Shown here piece after piece: positions 33,342 through 42,195 of a stretch of 42,716 nt of DNA. This DNA comes from Methanosarcina spelaei. GTDB lineage: Archaea; Halobacteriota; Methanosarcinia; Methanosarcinales; Methanosarcinaceae. The notes beneath the pieces were generated by a model, which ran no database searches, was not told the DNA's origin, and saw only the letters and a list, made by a program, of their open reading frames with translations. A program made the position numbers and the translations under genes. The first letter of the stretch is position 1; each line of letters starts with the position of its first letter. The DNA is taken from contig NZ_LMVP01000157.1 of assembly GCF_002287235.1 (NCBI RefSeq), positions 1 to 42,716 on the forward strand, written 5' to 3'.

Positions 33342-33546
33342 TTTAGATGAGTGAGTTGTTAGAACAAGCTGTCAGAACGAGTTATTAGAATGGTATGTTA
33401 GAGCAAGTTGTTAGAATGAGGTATTAGAGTGAGACATTAGAGCAAGTTGTTAGAATGAGGTATTAGAGTGAGGCATTAGAGCAAGTTGTTAGGAGGTATT
33501 AGAGCAAGTTACTAAAATAAAATATTAGAGTCAGGTATTAGATACG
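33342..33546. repeat. 13-bp minisatellite upstream of the mtaCB promoter
   Basis: About fifteen imperfect copies of ATTAGAGCAAGTT / GTTAGAATGAGGT / ATTAGAGTGAGGC. Three variants recur in a fixed order, giving a 39-bp higher-order period for part of the array. It separates the mtaC promoter from the promoter of the regulators. TTTTATATAAATGG at about 33791-33804 is the likely TATA region of the regulators. Confidence 0.85.
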
Positions 33547-33967
33547 TGGAAGAGAAAAAATATCAAAGTTCTTTAAACAGTGTGATTATTCAGATAAAGC
33601 CTATCAAAAATTTCAATGATCATACTGTCATCTTTCAGCTTTACATAACTTGATTATTCTGCCATTTAAGATACTGGCAACTTCAAAGTGTACCTAATGC
33701 TACCGTTTTTAGGATAATCAGGAATTAGTTTAAGACTACTTGAATTATATTATTAAGACGCCTTCACGTTTAAAATTATTAATCCAAACTCTTTTATATA
33801 AATGGATATATCGAATCTCAATGTATGGCACAAACGCTTCTTCCTATTCAGGTCGTACAAAGTCAGAATGAAACTCGAATTTACATCTGTCTTTGTGTGG
33901 AGATTTTAGTGTCACATGATACGTAGATTTCATATTAATATATCAAAACGCGATAGAAGTGGTTTGA

Positions 33968-34822
33968 ATGCAACATGAGTTAATAGATGTAGTATTTCGT
34001 TCCCAGAAAAGAAGAGACCTCCTTTTACTCTTGGGAGAGAAACCAAGAACAATGGAAGAAATTAAGACCCTTCTTGATGTTTCTCCCACGGCTATCTTAC
34101 CCCAGATCAAAAGGCTTACAGACAGTGACCTTGTAATTCAAAAAAATGGCAACTACGAATTGACAGATATGGGAGACCAGGTCTTTAAAAAAGTCCAATC
34201 CCTTGTCAAGGTCCTTACTTTACTCGAACAAGACAATTACTGGATCGAACACGATCTAAGTGGAATTCCTAAGTATCTCCTCGACAGAATAGGAGACTTA
34301 AAGGACTGCAAGCTGGTTGAACCTGATCCTAGCCAGATTTTTGAGCCGAGTACGGAACTTTTGAATTTCTTCTCCTCATCACGTTATCTGATGGTATTTT
34401 CGTCTTTCTACAGGCCTGAGTTCCTTCCACTTTACACCAGGCTTGGAAGACTGGAGTCAGATGTTACCCTTATTTTCACAGAGTCAGTACTCGAAAAAAT
34501 TATGCAGAATTATCAAAAGAAAGTAAGAAAACTTGCCACAATGCAAAATACCGAACTTTTTGTCTGTAATGACGGGGTCAAGCTGGCTGAACTTATGGTC
34601 TCAGACCATGGCATGATAATTTCTCTCTTTGACAACAACGGGAGATTTTATTATGAATACATGTCCTGTTCCGAACCTGAAGCCATAAACTGGGCAAAAG
34701 AATTAATAGAGTTTTGTAAGTCTAGAGCCTGGCAAATCGAGAACGAACAATATATTGATAATTTTATTAGTACAGCCGAGAGCGAAGCTCTTCAGGAATC
34801 CATGCTGTTCAGCCTTAACTGA
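33968..34822 (+). CDS. Msr-type methanogenesis regulator (HTH plus DUF1724), first copy
   Basis: A 284-residue regulator. Residues 1-75 are an ArsR-like winged helix (VVFRSQKRRDLLLLLGEKPR, TMEEIKTLLDVSPTAILPQI, KRLTDSDLVIQKNGNYELTD). The remainder is the methanogenesis-regulator domain (DUF1724/FilR1-like) with IPKYLLDRIGDLKDCKLVEP, FSSFYRPEFLPLYTRLGRLE and TELFVCNDGVKLAELMVSDH. This is the Msr family, whose members control mtaCB operons in Methanosarcina acetivorans, sometimes as adjacent pairs acting together. It is divergent from mtaCB and followed by a paralogue. The ligand or signal is unknown. Confidence 0.88.
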   Translation: MQHELIDVVFRSQKRRDLLLLLGEKPRTMEEIKTLLDVSPTAILPQIKRLTDSDLVIQKNGNYELTDMGDQVFKKVQSLVKVLTLLEQDNYWIEHDLSGIPKYLLDRIGDLKDCKLVEPDPSQIFEPSTELLNFFSSSRYLMVFSSFYRPEFLPLYTRLGRLESDVTLIFTESVLEKIMQNYQKKVRKLATMQNTELFVCNDGVKLAELMVSDHGMIISLFDNNGRFYYEYMSCSEPEAINWAKELIEFCKSRAWQIENEQYIDNFISTAESEALQESMLFSLN

Positions 34823-34970
34823 TAAACAAAGCAACAGGTTTGCAAAGTAGTTTATAAGGCAATTTGCAAAGCAGCTTGTAAGCCAGTTGATAAGGCAATT
34901 TGTACAGACATAAGTCTTCACAATCACGCTCCAGAACCGCTTCAGACTTCCTTTTCGGAGGCTAAATTGA

Positions 34971-35762
34971 ATGAGTACAGAACTTCAGTTAATAGATACA
35001 ATTTTTTTTTCGGATAAGAGGAAAAATTTGCTTTTACTCCTGAAGGATGGGCCAAAGACAATTGAAGAAATTAAGAAAGGGCTTAAAGTCAGTTCTAGCC
35101 CAATAATGGCCCAGATCCGAATCCTGCTTAAAGAAGGGATGCTGGTGCAAAAAGGAGACAGCTATTGTCTCTCTGTAAAAGGAAAGCTTATTATCCCAAA
35201 AATGGAACCTCTTCTCGCCACTTTCCAGGTCTTTGACGAAAACCATGACTATTGGGCAAGGCAGAACTTGCGGACTCTTCCTCCTCACTTGCTGGACCGA
35301 ATCGGAGAACTTGGTAGCTGTAAGGAACTTTTACCTGAGAGAACCCATATTTTTGATTACCCTCCTGAGATTATGGACCCTCTTTACAAGTCCAGAACAG
35401 TTACGGAAATTTCTTCAATTTTCCGCCCTGGATATCCGAGCCTCTACCTGGACCTTGCAAAAAAAGGCATCGAGGTCTCGCTTGTCCTGGAAAGACAGAT
35501 ATGTGAAAGACTAATTTCTGACTACAGGGCAGATGTAAAAGAGTTCTTAAACATGGAAAATGCGCACCTTTTTGTCTGCGACCAGAAAATTGAGCTTGCT
35601 TCCAGCATTGTTACAGATCGCTTTATCTCGCTGTCCATGATCTCTAAGGAAGGAAGATACTATAACCATGAAATGATAAGTTTTGAGAAAAGCGCCCTTG
35701 TCTGGGGTCAAGAACTTATTAACTATTACAAAGACCTGTCCGAACAAATAACTCAAATTTAG
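34971..35762 (+). CDS. Msr-type methanogenesis regulator, second copy
   Basis: A 263-residue paralogue of the preceding gene with the same layout: winged helix (DTIFFSDKRKNLLLLLKDGP, TIEEIKKGLKVSSSPIMAQI, RILLKEGMLVQKGDSY) and the DUF1724 domain (LPPHLLDRIGELGSCKELLP, EISSIFRPGYPSLYLDLAKK, AHLFVCDQKIELASSIVTDR). It lacks the 20-residue C-terminal extension of the first. A GGAGG-like CGGAGG site lies close to the ATG. The 148-bp gap between the two contains two copies of AAGGCAATTTG. Two adjacent Msr proteins beside mtaCB resemble the MsrA/MsrB pair described for one mtaCB operon, and joint activation is likely. Confidence 0.88.
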   Translation: MSTELQLIDTIFFSDKRKNLLLLLKDGPKTIEEIKKGLKVSSSPIMAQIRILLKEGMLVQKGDSYCLSVKGKLIIPKMEPLLATFQVFDENHDYWARQNLRTLPPHLLDRIGELGSCKELLPERTHIFDYPPEIMDPLYKSRTVTEISSIFRPGYPSLYLDLAKKGIEVSLVLERQICERLISDYRADVKEFLNMENAHLFVCDQKIELASSIVTDRFISLSMISKEGRYYNHEMISFEKSALVWGQELINYYKDLSEQITQI

Positions 35763-36017
35763 TTTTTGATCAGTTTAGTTTTTGATCAGTTTAGTTTTTG
35801 ATCAGTTTAATTTTTGATCAGTTTAATTTTTGATCAGTTTAATTTTTGATCAGTTTAATTTTTGATCAGTTTAATTTTTGATCAGTTTAATTTTTGATCA
35901 GTTTAATTTTTGATCAGTTTAATTTTTGATCGGTTTAATTTTTGATCGGTTTAATTTTTGATCGGTTTAATTTTTGATCAGTTTAGTTTTCAGCTAATTT
36001 AGTTTTCAGCTAATTTA
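35762..36017. repeat. 16-bp minisatellite with 14 GATC sites
   Basis: Fourteen tandem copies of TTTAATTTTTGATCAG (early copies TTTAGTTTTTGATCAG, three late copies with GATCGG) followed by two diverged copies TTTAGTTTTCAGCTAA. It begins at the stop codon of the second regulator and reaches to 50 bp before the HDG gene. Eleven copies contain the palindrome TGATCA. Confidence 0.93.
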
Positions 36018-36070
36018 GTCTTTTTCGTCCCCAAAACTTAAAATAATCTAAGTTCCAGCTTATTTAAGCA

Positions 36071-36550
36071 ATGAAAAAGCAAGGTTTCCCAGCAGTCGTT
36101 GGCGAAAATACTGAAATCCTGATTTTCGGGTCTCTTCCAGGAGATGTTTCTATCAAGAAACATCAATACTACGGTCATCCGGGCAACGATTTCTGGAGGC
36201 TGCTTGGCAATATTATCGGAGAAGACCTCCAGAACATGAGTTATCAAAATCGGCTTGAAACTCTGAAGCGCAATAAAATAGGGCTCTGGGATGTTTTCAA
36301 AGCCGGAAAAAGGAAAGGAAGCGAGGATACAAAGATAAAGGACGAAGAAATAAACCAATTTTCAGTACTGAAAGACATGGCTCCGAACCTGAAACTTGTC
36401 CTTTTTAACGGGAAAAAATCCGGAGAATACGAACCGATTATAAAAGCAATGGGATATGAAACAAAAGTCCTCCCCTCGTCAAGCGGAGCAAACCGGCGAT
36501 CTTTAAATAGTAGAAAATCAGAATGGGAAGCAGCTTTCAAGCGCTGTTAG
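36071..36550 (+). CDS. Hypoxanthine-DNA glycosylase, uracil-DNA glycosylase family 6
   Basis: A 159-residue base-excision enzyme. Motif 1 is GSLPGDVSIKKHQYYGHPGN followed by DFW, with Asn39 in the position reported as important for catalysis in family-6 enzymes; motif 2 is LPSSSGANRR near the C-terminus. This family was described from Methanosarcina barkeri and removes hypoxanthine (deaminated adenine) from DNA but not uracil. VLFNGKKSGEYEPII is the connecting strand and helix. No ribosome site is seen and TTATTTAAG lies just before the ATG, so the message may have a very short leader. It stands alone. Confidence 0.9.
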   Translation: MKKQGFPAVVGENTEILIFGSLPGDVSIKKHQYYGHPGNDFWRLLGNIIGEDLQNMSYQNRLETLKRNKIGLWDVFKAGKRKGSEDTKIKDEEINQFSVLKDMAPNLKLVLFNGKKSGEYEPIIKAMGYETKVLPSSSGANRRSLNSRKSEWEAAFKRC

Positions 36551-36633
36551 ACCATTCTTACCTAACTATCTCCCACTCTTTTGAATATTTTTCGTTAATA
36601 GAGTAAACTTTGTATAATTTCAACCTTTTCAGG

Positions 36634-36813
36634 TTATTTGACTTCTATAGCCTGTATGGGGCAAACTTCCTCACAGGCTCCGCAGTCTACACATTCTTCT
36701 TCGTCTACGACCGCACAACCTTCGTCCTCATCGATAATAATTGCTTCTACAGGACACTCTTCTACACAGGTTCCACAGCCTGTACATTCTTCTTTCTTGA
36801 CTTTTGCTGGCAT
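36634..36813 (-). CDS. 2[4Fe-4S] ferredoxin, second copy
   Basis: A 59-residue ferredoxin read from ATG 36813-36811 to TAA 36636-36634, with GGAG about 9 bases upstream. Motifs are [12 protein letters not shown] (about residues 10-21) and [12 protein letters not shown] (about 41-52). It differs from the ferredoxin at 12773-12955 in a more basic N-terminus (MPAKVKKEE) and a Cys in the linker ([11 protein letters not shown]). It is an electron carrier for methanogenic or biosynthetic redox enzymes. It lies between HDG and the SWIM protein, and is not obviously in an operon. Confidence 0.95.
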   Translation of the reverse strand: MPAKVKKEECTGCGTCVEECPVEAIIIDEDEGCAVVDEEECVDCGACEEVCPIQAIEVK

Positions 36814-37040
36814 CTTATTGCTCCTTTATTTTTCCAACCTTTTTTATACTTTTCTTATGTTATTCTATTCAGATCAGTATTTTGGATCAGTGTTTTTAAA
36901 GCATATACGAGATTTAGAGTCTAAATTAGTCTGAAGCCCAGGTTACCCTGAACCTATTTTTAATTATGTCATTTTAAATATATAAATCTGAGCATATCAT
37001 TTTCAACCATTTTCCAGGCAAAGTTTTTTCTGTTCTTTTT

Positions 37041-38972
37041 TCACTTGCCAATAATTCGAGTTTTTTCCAGCCGATCCAGAATTTCAAGCAACTTCTTCTT
37101 GAGCCTGTTGGCTTCTCGAATCTGCCTGAGATAAGCCTCCCATTCTTCAGTATTTCCAATAGATTCCAATGTCTCCTTTATTTTTCGGAGGTACATTGAT
37201 GCTTCTTCATATGAGCTTACTTTTGTTTTGGAGATCAAGTCTTCTGCAATGTTTTTCCAGATTCCGATCGCAACCTCAGGATATTTGTCCTTTACAGCAT
37301 TTGCAATTTCTTCTTCCAAGGTGAATCTTCTGGTTTTTTCAGCTTCGCCTTTGCCACTTTTAAGCTCTCCATACCAGTGAATTACCTCGTCAGCCTCATC
37401 TTCTTGAATAGCTATCTGTATCAACAGGTCAAGGATAGGAGGTTTAATCTTTTCTAACGGTTCCGCATCTAGCAGCCCTGTTTTTGGAAGAATGCCAGGA
37501 AGGATTGAAAATTCTTCTGTAGTTTTGGGCTGATTGGCTGGCAACTTTCCACGTCTCAAGTACTGGAGAGCAGCCTCTCGGATTTCCTTCCATTTCCCAA
37601 TCTTTCTAGCGGCTTTCTGCATCCGAATATAGCTGGATAGTTGTGGAAATCTGAAAAATTCTTCAGTCTCAAGAGCAGCTACAAAAGACCAGTTTTCCTC
37701 ATTCTCTTTAATTTCAATAAGGGTTTGCAAAAGTTCGTAGGCAGTGCCAGGTTTATATTCCCTCAGTTTTTTGATTCCTCTATAAATCCATTCTTCTGCT
37801 CTCTTTTTTTGCCCGAAATCGAGCAGTTCTCTGACAAGCCTTGTATAATTACCTGTCCTTTCGGCTTCGAGTTCGGAGATCGGAATAATTTCTTCAGAAA
37901 GCCCAGCTTTTCTCAGGGCATCGATAAGCCTGTCAACAACATAATCTCGTTCCCAGGATGACTCATACAGGATATCTGTTTCTGTTTCAACTTCCTGCAA
38001 TCGGGCTTTCAAGGCTTTTGCAAATAGCTTCCACTCTTCCTGAGCATAGGTTTCTCTCCAGATAGAAGGTTCATTAAGAATGCTATAATCGTCTTTTAGC
38101 TCAAGTTCAAGGGCGTAAAGCATTTTCTCATGTGCAGAAAGAGAGGACTGAGATAAAGCTCTAAATACAACATCCATGCAGCCGGAAATTTGTGTTCCTA
38201 CATCCCCTTCGTCATCATACTCCTCAATTTCTTTATACTTATCCATGAGCTCTTTTCCGATATCAAGTATCTCATCAGGATGACCTGAATCAAGGAGACT
38301 TTCCAGCCGAACCTGTACCTCTGAAAAATCAGGCACTTCTTCGCCTTCGTAACTCCAGAAATCAGAATCAGAGCTCTTCAATTCTCTCCAGAGCTCATCC
38401 AACTCGGAATAGATGCTCCCAATAACTCCTTCCGGATTTTTGGTTGCAAGGTTCTGGCGGTCTCTCAGATACCTGCCAAGCATGTTATCTTTTTTCGCAA
38501 ACGTTGTCAGTATCTCAATTAATTCCCGTTTTTCCAGTTTTTCCAGATACTCGCGGAGAATCTTTGAAGAATCTTCGGCCTCATAGGCTTCAGAAATTTC
38601 GGTTCCTGCAAATCCTCTTCTGGATCTTTTAATAAGGGTGTCTTCCTCAGAAACAACAGGTAAATCTTCTCCCTGCTCAACACGGTCAAGATACTCAAGT
38701 ACGGCTGCAACTCCGTGTTTACAGTCATGTCCGACAGGGCAGGTACAGACCGAACTTAGTTTCCCGTTTTTCAGGAAAACTTCTGTGAAATACTCTATTG
38801 TCCCCTCTACCCGAGCTACCAGACTACCTGAGGATGTGCATTTTATTTCTTTTACCCGCTCCTCTTCCTGGTATTTGATCCCCTTTGCAGTTGCTTTCCC
38901 TCCGGCCCAATCCTGGAGATCACTCCATTTAAGTTCCTTGAAGGTCCGGGCAGTTTTGCTTTCTTCTGGCAT
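37041..38972 (-). CDS. SWIM zinc-finger protein
   Basis: A 643-residue cytoplasmic protein. Residues 14-90 hold an N-terminal SWIM domain with the CxCx(n)CxH signature as Cys76, Cys78, Cys84 and His86 (VCTCPVGHDCKHGVAAVLEY). The remaining 540 residues are helical and rich in Glu, Lys and Arg, with a TPR- or HEAT-like spacing of short helix pairs. SWIM domains bind DNA or proteins and in prokaryotes often accompany SNF2-type helicases or VWA/MoxR systems. No such partner gene is next to it. The function is unknown. Confidence 0.88.
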   Translation of the reverse strand: MPEESKTARTFKELKWSDLQDWAGGKATAKGIKYQEEERVKEIKCTSSGSLVARVEGTIEYFTEVFLKNGKLSSVCTCPVGHDCKHGVAAVLEYLDRVEQGEDLPVVSEEDTLIKRSRRGFAGTEISEAYEAEDSSKILREYLEKLEKRELIEILTTFAKKDNMLGRYLRDRQNLATKNPEGVIGSIYSELDELWRELKSSDSDFWSYEGEEVPDFSEVQVRLESLLDSGHPDEILDIGKELMDKYKEIEEYDDEGDVGTQISGCMDVVFRALSQSSLSAHEKMLYALELELKDDYSILNEPSIWRETYAQEEWKLFAKALKARLQEVETETDILYESSWERDYVVDRLIDALRKAGLSEEIIPISELEAERTGNYTRLVRELLDFGQKKRAEEWIYRGIKKLREYKPGTAYELLQTLIEIKENEENWSFVAALETEEFFRFPQLSSYIRMQKAARKIGKWKEIREAALQYLRRGKLPANQPKTTEEFSILPGILPKTGLLDAEPLEKIKPPILDLLIQIAIQEDEADEVIHWYGELKSGKGEAEKTRRFTLEEEIANAVKDKYPEVAIGIWKNIAEDLISKTKVSSYEEASMYLRKIKETLESIGNTEEWEAYLRQIREANRLKKKLLEILDRLEKTRIIGK

Positions 38973-39225
38973 ATATGAGTATTTATATAAAAGGGATATA
39001 AAAATAAACGTATAGTCTCTGTGATATAATTCAGTGTTTTAGAAGTTCAATTGCAAGCCACATTGCTGAGGACGAAATCTTGTTTTCCGGATGTTAACTG
39101 CTTAGCTAGTGTAGAGTTGCTGAAATTAGACTTAAAACTGAAAAAGAGATGCCGGAAACTTATCCCTAAACTTGATTCTTTGATTTGAACTCTTTCTTTG
39201 ACCTGCATTTAATGAGATTTCAAAC

Positions 39226-39531
39226 TCACTTCACCACAATAGTAACGTAAAAGCGATCTATTATCGAATTTTCTCCTCCCCAATCACGCCATTTTCTAAT
39301 ACTAAGCCTATAAGAGCCTTTTTCCAATAACCGAAACTGTAATACTCGAACACCTCCTGTCCCCATCGCATCTCCAGCTCTCTCAAAACTGTCACCTACT
39401 ATTTCCAATCCTTCGATGGTCTCTACATCCCATCGGTAGCCTGTGCTGGGATTTTCATCAAGGCGTACAGTCACTACACTTTGAGCCTCCACTTCTATAG
39501 TACGGCCAAAATCCTGATTGTTCAGTATAAT
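39226..39531 (-). CDS. Chagasin-type inhibitor of papain-like proteases
   Basis: A protein of about 101 residues with all three inhibitor loops of the chagasin (I42) family: ENPSTGYRW, GTGGVRVLQF and RKWRDWGGENSI. The start is problematic. The first canonical start is GTG at 39492-39490, but the frame is open upstream and reads IILNNQDFGRTIEVEAQSVV, which is the expected first strand of the fold. A perfect GGAGGAG lies before ATT ATA CTG, so ATT (39531-39529) or a mutated ATG seems to be the start. There is no signal peptide. It is downstream of, and on the same strand as, the papain-like protease gene at 39749-40723, its probable target. Confidence 0.8.
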   Translation of the reverse strand: MILNNQDFGRTIEVEAQSVVTVRLDENPSTGYRWDVETIEGLEIVGDSFERAGDAMGTGGVRVLQFRLLEKGSYRLSIRKWRDWGGENSIIDRFYVTIVVK

Positions 39532-39748
39532 CGTAAACTCCTCCGGAATTTATTCAAATTTCTATTTTTAAAAAAAAATGGCACATAAGCTGCATCCAAG
39601 CTGCATCCTCAACCATCTCCGCAAAATTTACATTTTGCATTTGGCACCATACCTTCTCACCAGGCTCTATTTTTGACACGAGGCAACATATGTGTGTAGG
39701 AGGTAATCTTGATTAAAGATTTTTTAAAACTCGCTATTTGTGGAACCG

Positions 39749-40723
39749 TCAGAGTTTAAGTCCGAAGTTTCCTGTGTCAATCCAGTTCATTGAGATAAGA
39801 GACCAGAAGTCCACTGCGAACTTATTCAGGACATATTCATAGGGCAGCCAGCCATACCCCTGGTCTCCCCAGTCTGTACCCCATGAGTTGCGAATCAGGA
39901 GAGCACCAGTGGTTTCCTTGTTGCTGAGAGTGTTTTTGATTTTTATATCATCGTCATATCCGACAGCAACTACTGCATGGCCCCATATTGCCTGTTCTTT
40001 GGGACCTGGGAAAGGAATTCCACCTTTTACATCTGTATTGTTGAAAGAGGGAAAACCAAAAAAACCGAACATTGAAGGTATTCCTGCCGCAAGGTACTTC
40101 TTTACACTAAAAAGAACATCTGCAGGCAGGATATTCATACCCTGTGGATCATGGCAGAAATACTTAAGGGCTTCAAAATTATCGGCAAGCGAATATACAA
40201 AGTTTGATGGTTCTTCGTCGAAGGTTGGTTCCCCTGCCGGCCCCGGGATTTTTCTGTCAGTATAAGGGTGATATTTTTCAGGAGGAACTCCGCAAAGAAC
40301 AAGAGCTGCCATAGTATCTCGGAGCCAGGCTCCGGTATCTCCTATAACTCCCATCAGGTTTCTTGTCGTTTTGTAGACAAAAAGCCTTGACCCGTCAATA
40401 TGTTTTCCAAAGGCCCGCCTCTGGAAATATTCAATCACTCCTACGCCTGCGTGAGCAGTACAGGAACCCAGATCCATCTGGTTTTCAATTGGCGAACACC
40501 AGTTTCGAAGGTCTACCGATGCAGGCAACTCCGGAGCTTCAGATTTCGTTTTGAAAGACAGGAGCCCGAGTTTTTCTGCCATTTCAGGAATTTTAGTATC
40601 TTCTTCTGTTGTTCCTTCCGTGTAATCTCTTAAGTCCGGCAACGGAGGAAGCCAACCAGTTGAAAAAGTTTCCCCAGTTTCCGGAATCTTCACCTTTTCG
40701 AAAGCAGCTGCTATACCAATCAC
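39749..40723 (-). CDS. Papain-family (C1) cysteine peptidase, cytosolic
   Basis: A 324-residue protease of clan CA. The oxyanion Gln82 and nucleophile Cys88 are in IENQMDLGSCTAHAGVGVIE, the catalytic His249 is in AIWGHAVVAVGYDD, and Asn279 is in LLIRNSWGTDWGDQGYGWLP. There is no signal peptide and no long propeptide: PASVDLRNWCSPI starts the mature-like domain near residue 67, preceded by a 60-residue N-terminal part with FSTGWLPPLPDLRDYTE, a segment seen in other archaeal members. The only usable start is GTG 40723-40721. The downstream chagasin-type gene suggests that its activity is held in check inside the cell. Confidence 0.92.
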   Translation of the reverse strand: MIGIAAAFEKVKIPETGETFSTGWLPPLPDLRDYTEGTTEEDTKIPEMAEKLGLLSFKTKSEAPELPASVDLRNWCSPIENQMDLGSCTAHAGVGVIEYFQRRAFGKHIDGSRLFVYKTTRNLMGVIGDTGAWLRDTMAALVLCGVPPEKYHPYTDRKIPGPAGEPTFDEEPSNFVYSLADNFEALKYFCHDPQGMNILPADVLFSVKKYLAAGIPSMFGFFGFPSFNNTDVKGGIPFPGPKEQAIWGHAVVAVGYDDDIKIKNTLSNKETTGALLIRNSWGTDWGDQGYGWLPYEYVLNKFAVDFWSLISMNWIDTGNFGLKL

Positions 40724-41351
40724 TTTATTACCCCACTCATTTTAATTATTATAGATTACCAATGACTAATTTATCCAATAGTTTTGTTGTTCCATACTAC
40801 AGATTTGATCTTTATATATCCACAATTTTAATATTTTATCAACTGATATTTTTGATAATTGGTTTATGAAAAGTTCCAGTGGCTTACTTTCTAAAACTGA
40901 TATTCAACTTTAAAAATAAAGAGTCCTTTTGATATTCAATTACATAAACTCAGGTTAATTGCAGTAAAGATAAAATAAATTACTACATGTTATATTAATA
41001 GTAAAAATAATAACTATTTTGAAACATTCCTGCGTAACAGTGTTCTGAAACTCACTTTTTCCAACAATTTTTTAATTTTTAAACTTAATCTAATATTTTG
41101 TTTTTAGTAATGAAAAAATATATTTTTCTCCCTATCCGTCCTTAATATTTCCAAAACGAGAATATATCACTACTCTAAAGAAAATCCAGAGATTCACTGG
41201 TAATCCCTCCAGTACACAATTAATAACTATTATTTTCTCACAATATTTTACATTTATGAGTGATTTACATTTGAACATAATCCATGGAAAACTTTGTATA
41301 TATTGTAATGCTTTTCTATATTGTGGCTAGTTTTCCATAGGATGGTAGTAA
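40724..41351. other. AT-rich intergenic stretch
   Basis: About 630 bp upstream of the protease gene and before the next gene. I find no coding frame with a ribosome site, no tandem repeat and no strong hairpin. TATA-like words are frequent because of the base composition, including CTTTGTATATATTG at about 41291, which may be the promoter of the gene at 41352. Confidence 0.4.
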
Positions 41352-41714
41352 ATGACAATTAGTGAAACTGCAAGTACAGTGATGCACTCTTCATATATAA
41401 CATTTGAAAAGAATCAGAATATAGATGAATATACTGAAGAATATATTGTAAATTCAATAGAAGAATGTGATCTTTTATTGGAAGAAGCATTGTGTAAACT
41501 TAGCGACGTTATAGAATCTCTTTCACGAGATTCCTTCAAAGAAGAGAAAGATCGCATGTCAGTAACCGATGCTACAGCACTGCTTTCTCATCGGAATGCG
41601 TTTGTCCGTGAGTTATCAGAAGCAAGAGATTATCTCATTGCAGAACTTGTAGGACATCGAAAGTATATCAACGAGATGTCGAAAGAAGCAGATATTATGC
41701 AGGAAATATTCTGA
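41352..41714 (+). CDS. Small charged helical protein of unknown function
   Basis: A 120-residue protein with GGATGG about 9 bases before the ATG and a TATA region near 41291. Residues 25-118 are predicted to be helical with heptad-like spacing: EYTEEYIVNSIEECDLLLEE, ALCKLSDVIESLSRDSFKEE and RNAFVRELSEARDYLIAELV. It is strongly acidic. There are no membrane helices or metal motifs. No family is recognised. Its neighbourhood (tRNA fragment, possible transposon end) suggests accessory DNA, but this is inference. Confidence 0.6.
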   Translation: MTISETASTVMHSSYITFEKNQNIDEYTEEYIVNSIEECDLLLEEALCKLSDVIESLSRDSFKEEKDRMSVTDATALLSHRNAFVRELSEARDYLIAELVGHRKYINEMSKEADIMQEIF

Positions 41715-41904
41715 TGAAATAGTCAATGAAAGTCAGTAAGGCCAAGATGGGAGCATTATGACATTTCATACTATTATATATTGTGAGAAAAGTAAGCAGC
41801 TTTCTGAAGGAGGAGGCTTACCTCATAATTAACAGTTCATTTTGTAAACAGATATTTCCGTTACTTGATGGTCTACGAAAACAGATTTTGAACCAAAAAC
41901 AAAC

Positions 41905-41961
41905 AGTCGCCAGAGGGATTCGAACCCTCGGGCCTACTGATTACAATCAGCCACTACACCT
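41905..41961 (-). pseudogene. 3' fragment of a tRNA gene (tRNA-Thr-like)
   Basis: The minus strand contains a complete T arm (GAGGG-TTCGAAT-CCCTC), variable loop, anticodon arm CTGA-TTGTAA-TCAG and the end of a D arm (GGTGTAGTGG), followed by the 3' acceptor strand TGGCGAC. The matching 5' acceptor strand GTCGCCA is absent upstream, so only the 3' two thirds remain. The anticodon loop has six bases; one extra T would restore a seven-base loop with anticodon TGT (Thr). Fragments like this are typical scars of integrases that target tRNA genes. Confidence 0.7.
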
Positions 41962-42195
41962 ATAAGCAGTGAAGGTAATGCACAGAAAAACAACCAGACT
42001 CTAATAGTGATTAAGAACTTAACCAGCTCATCCTAAAAACTTAGTTTCAGATTTTGAGTCCTTAAAGTTCCTTGCCTTGACCAAACAGTTTTTGTTTTAT
42101 TGTGAGCCAATCCCAAAACTACTTCTGTTTTCAAATAATGGCAATTGGGCAGTGACATGTTAGCATAGTAGATTGCGGCATCTCATCTCAGTGAG

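Noticed and set aside
33342-33546. A CRISPR-like array
   Set aside because: The units are contiguous 13-bp copies without unique spacers. None of the repeat arrays in the window has repeat-spacer structure, and no cas gene is present.
36610-36934. Two plus-strand frames of about 100 codons
   Set aside because: They are antisense to the ferredoxin gene at 36634-36813, whose cluster motifs and ribosome site are clear.
41905-41990. A complete tRNA gene, perhaps with an intron
   Set aside because: No 5' acceptor strand complementary to TGGCGAC is found upstream and the anticodon loop is one base short, so only a fragment is supported.
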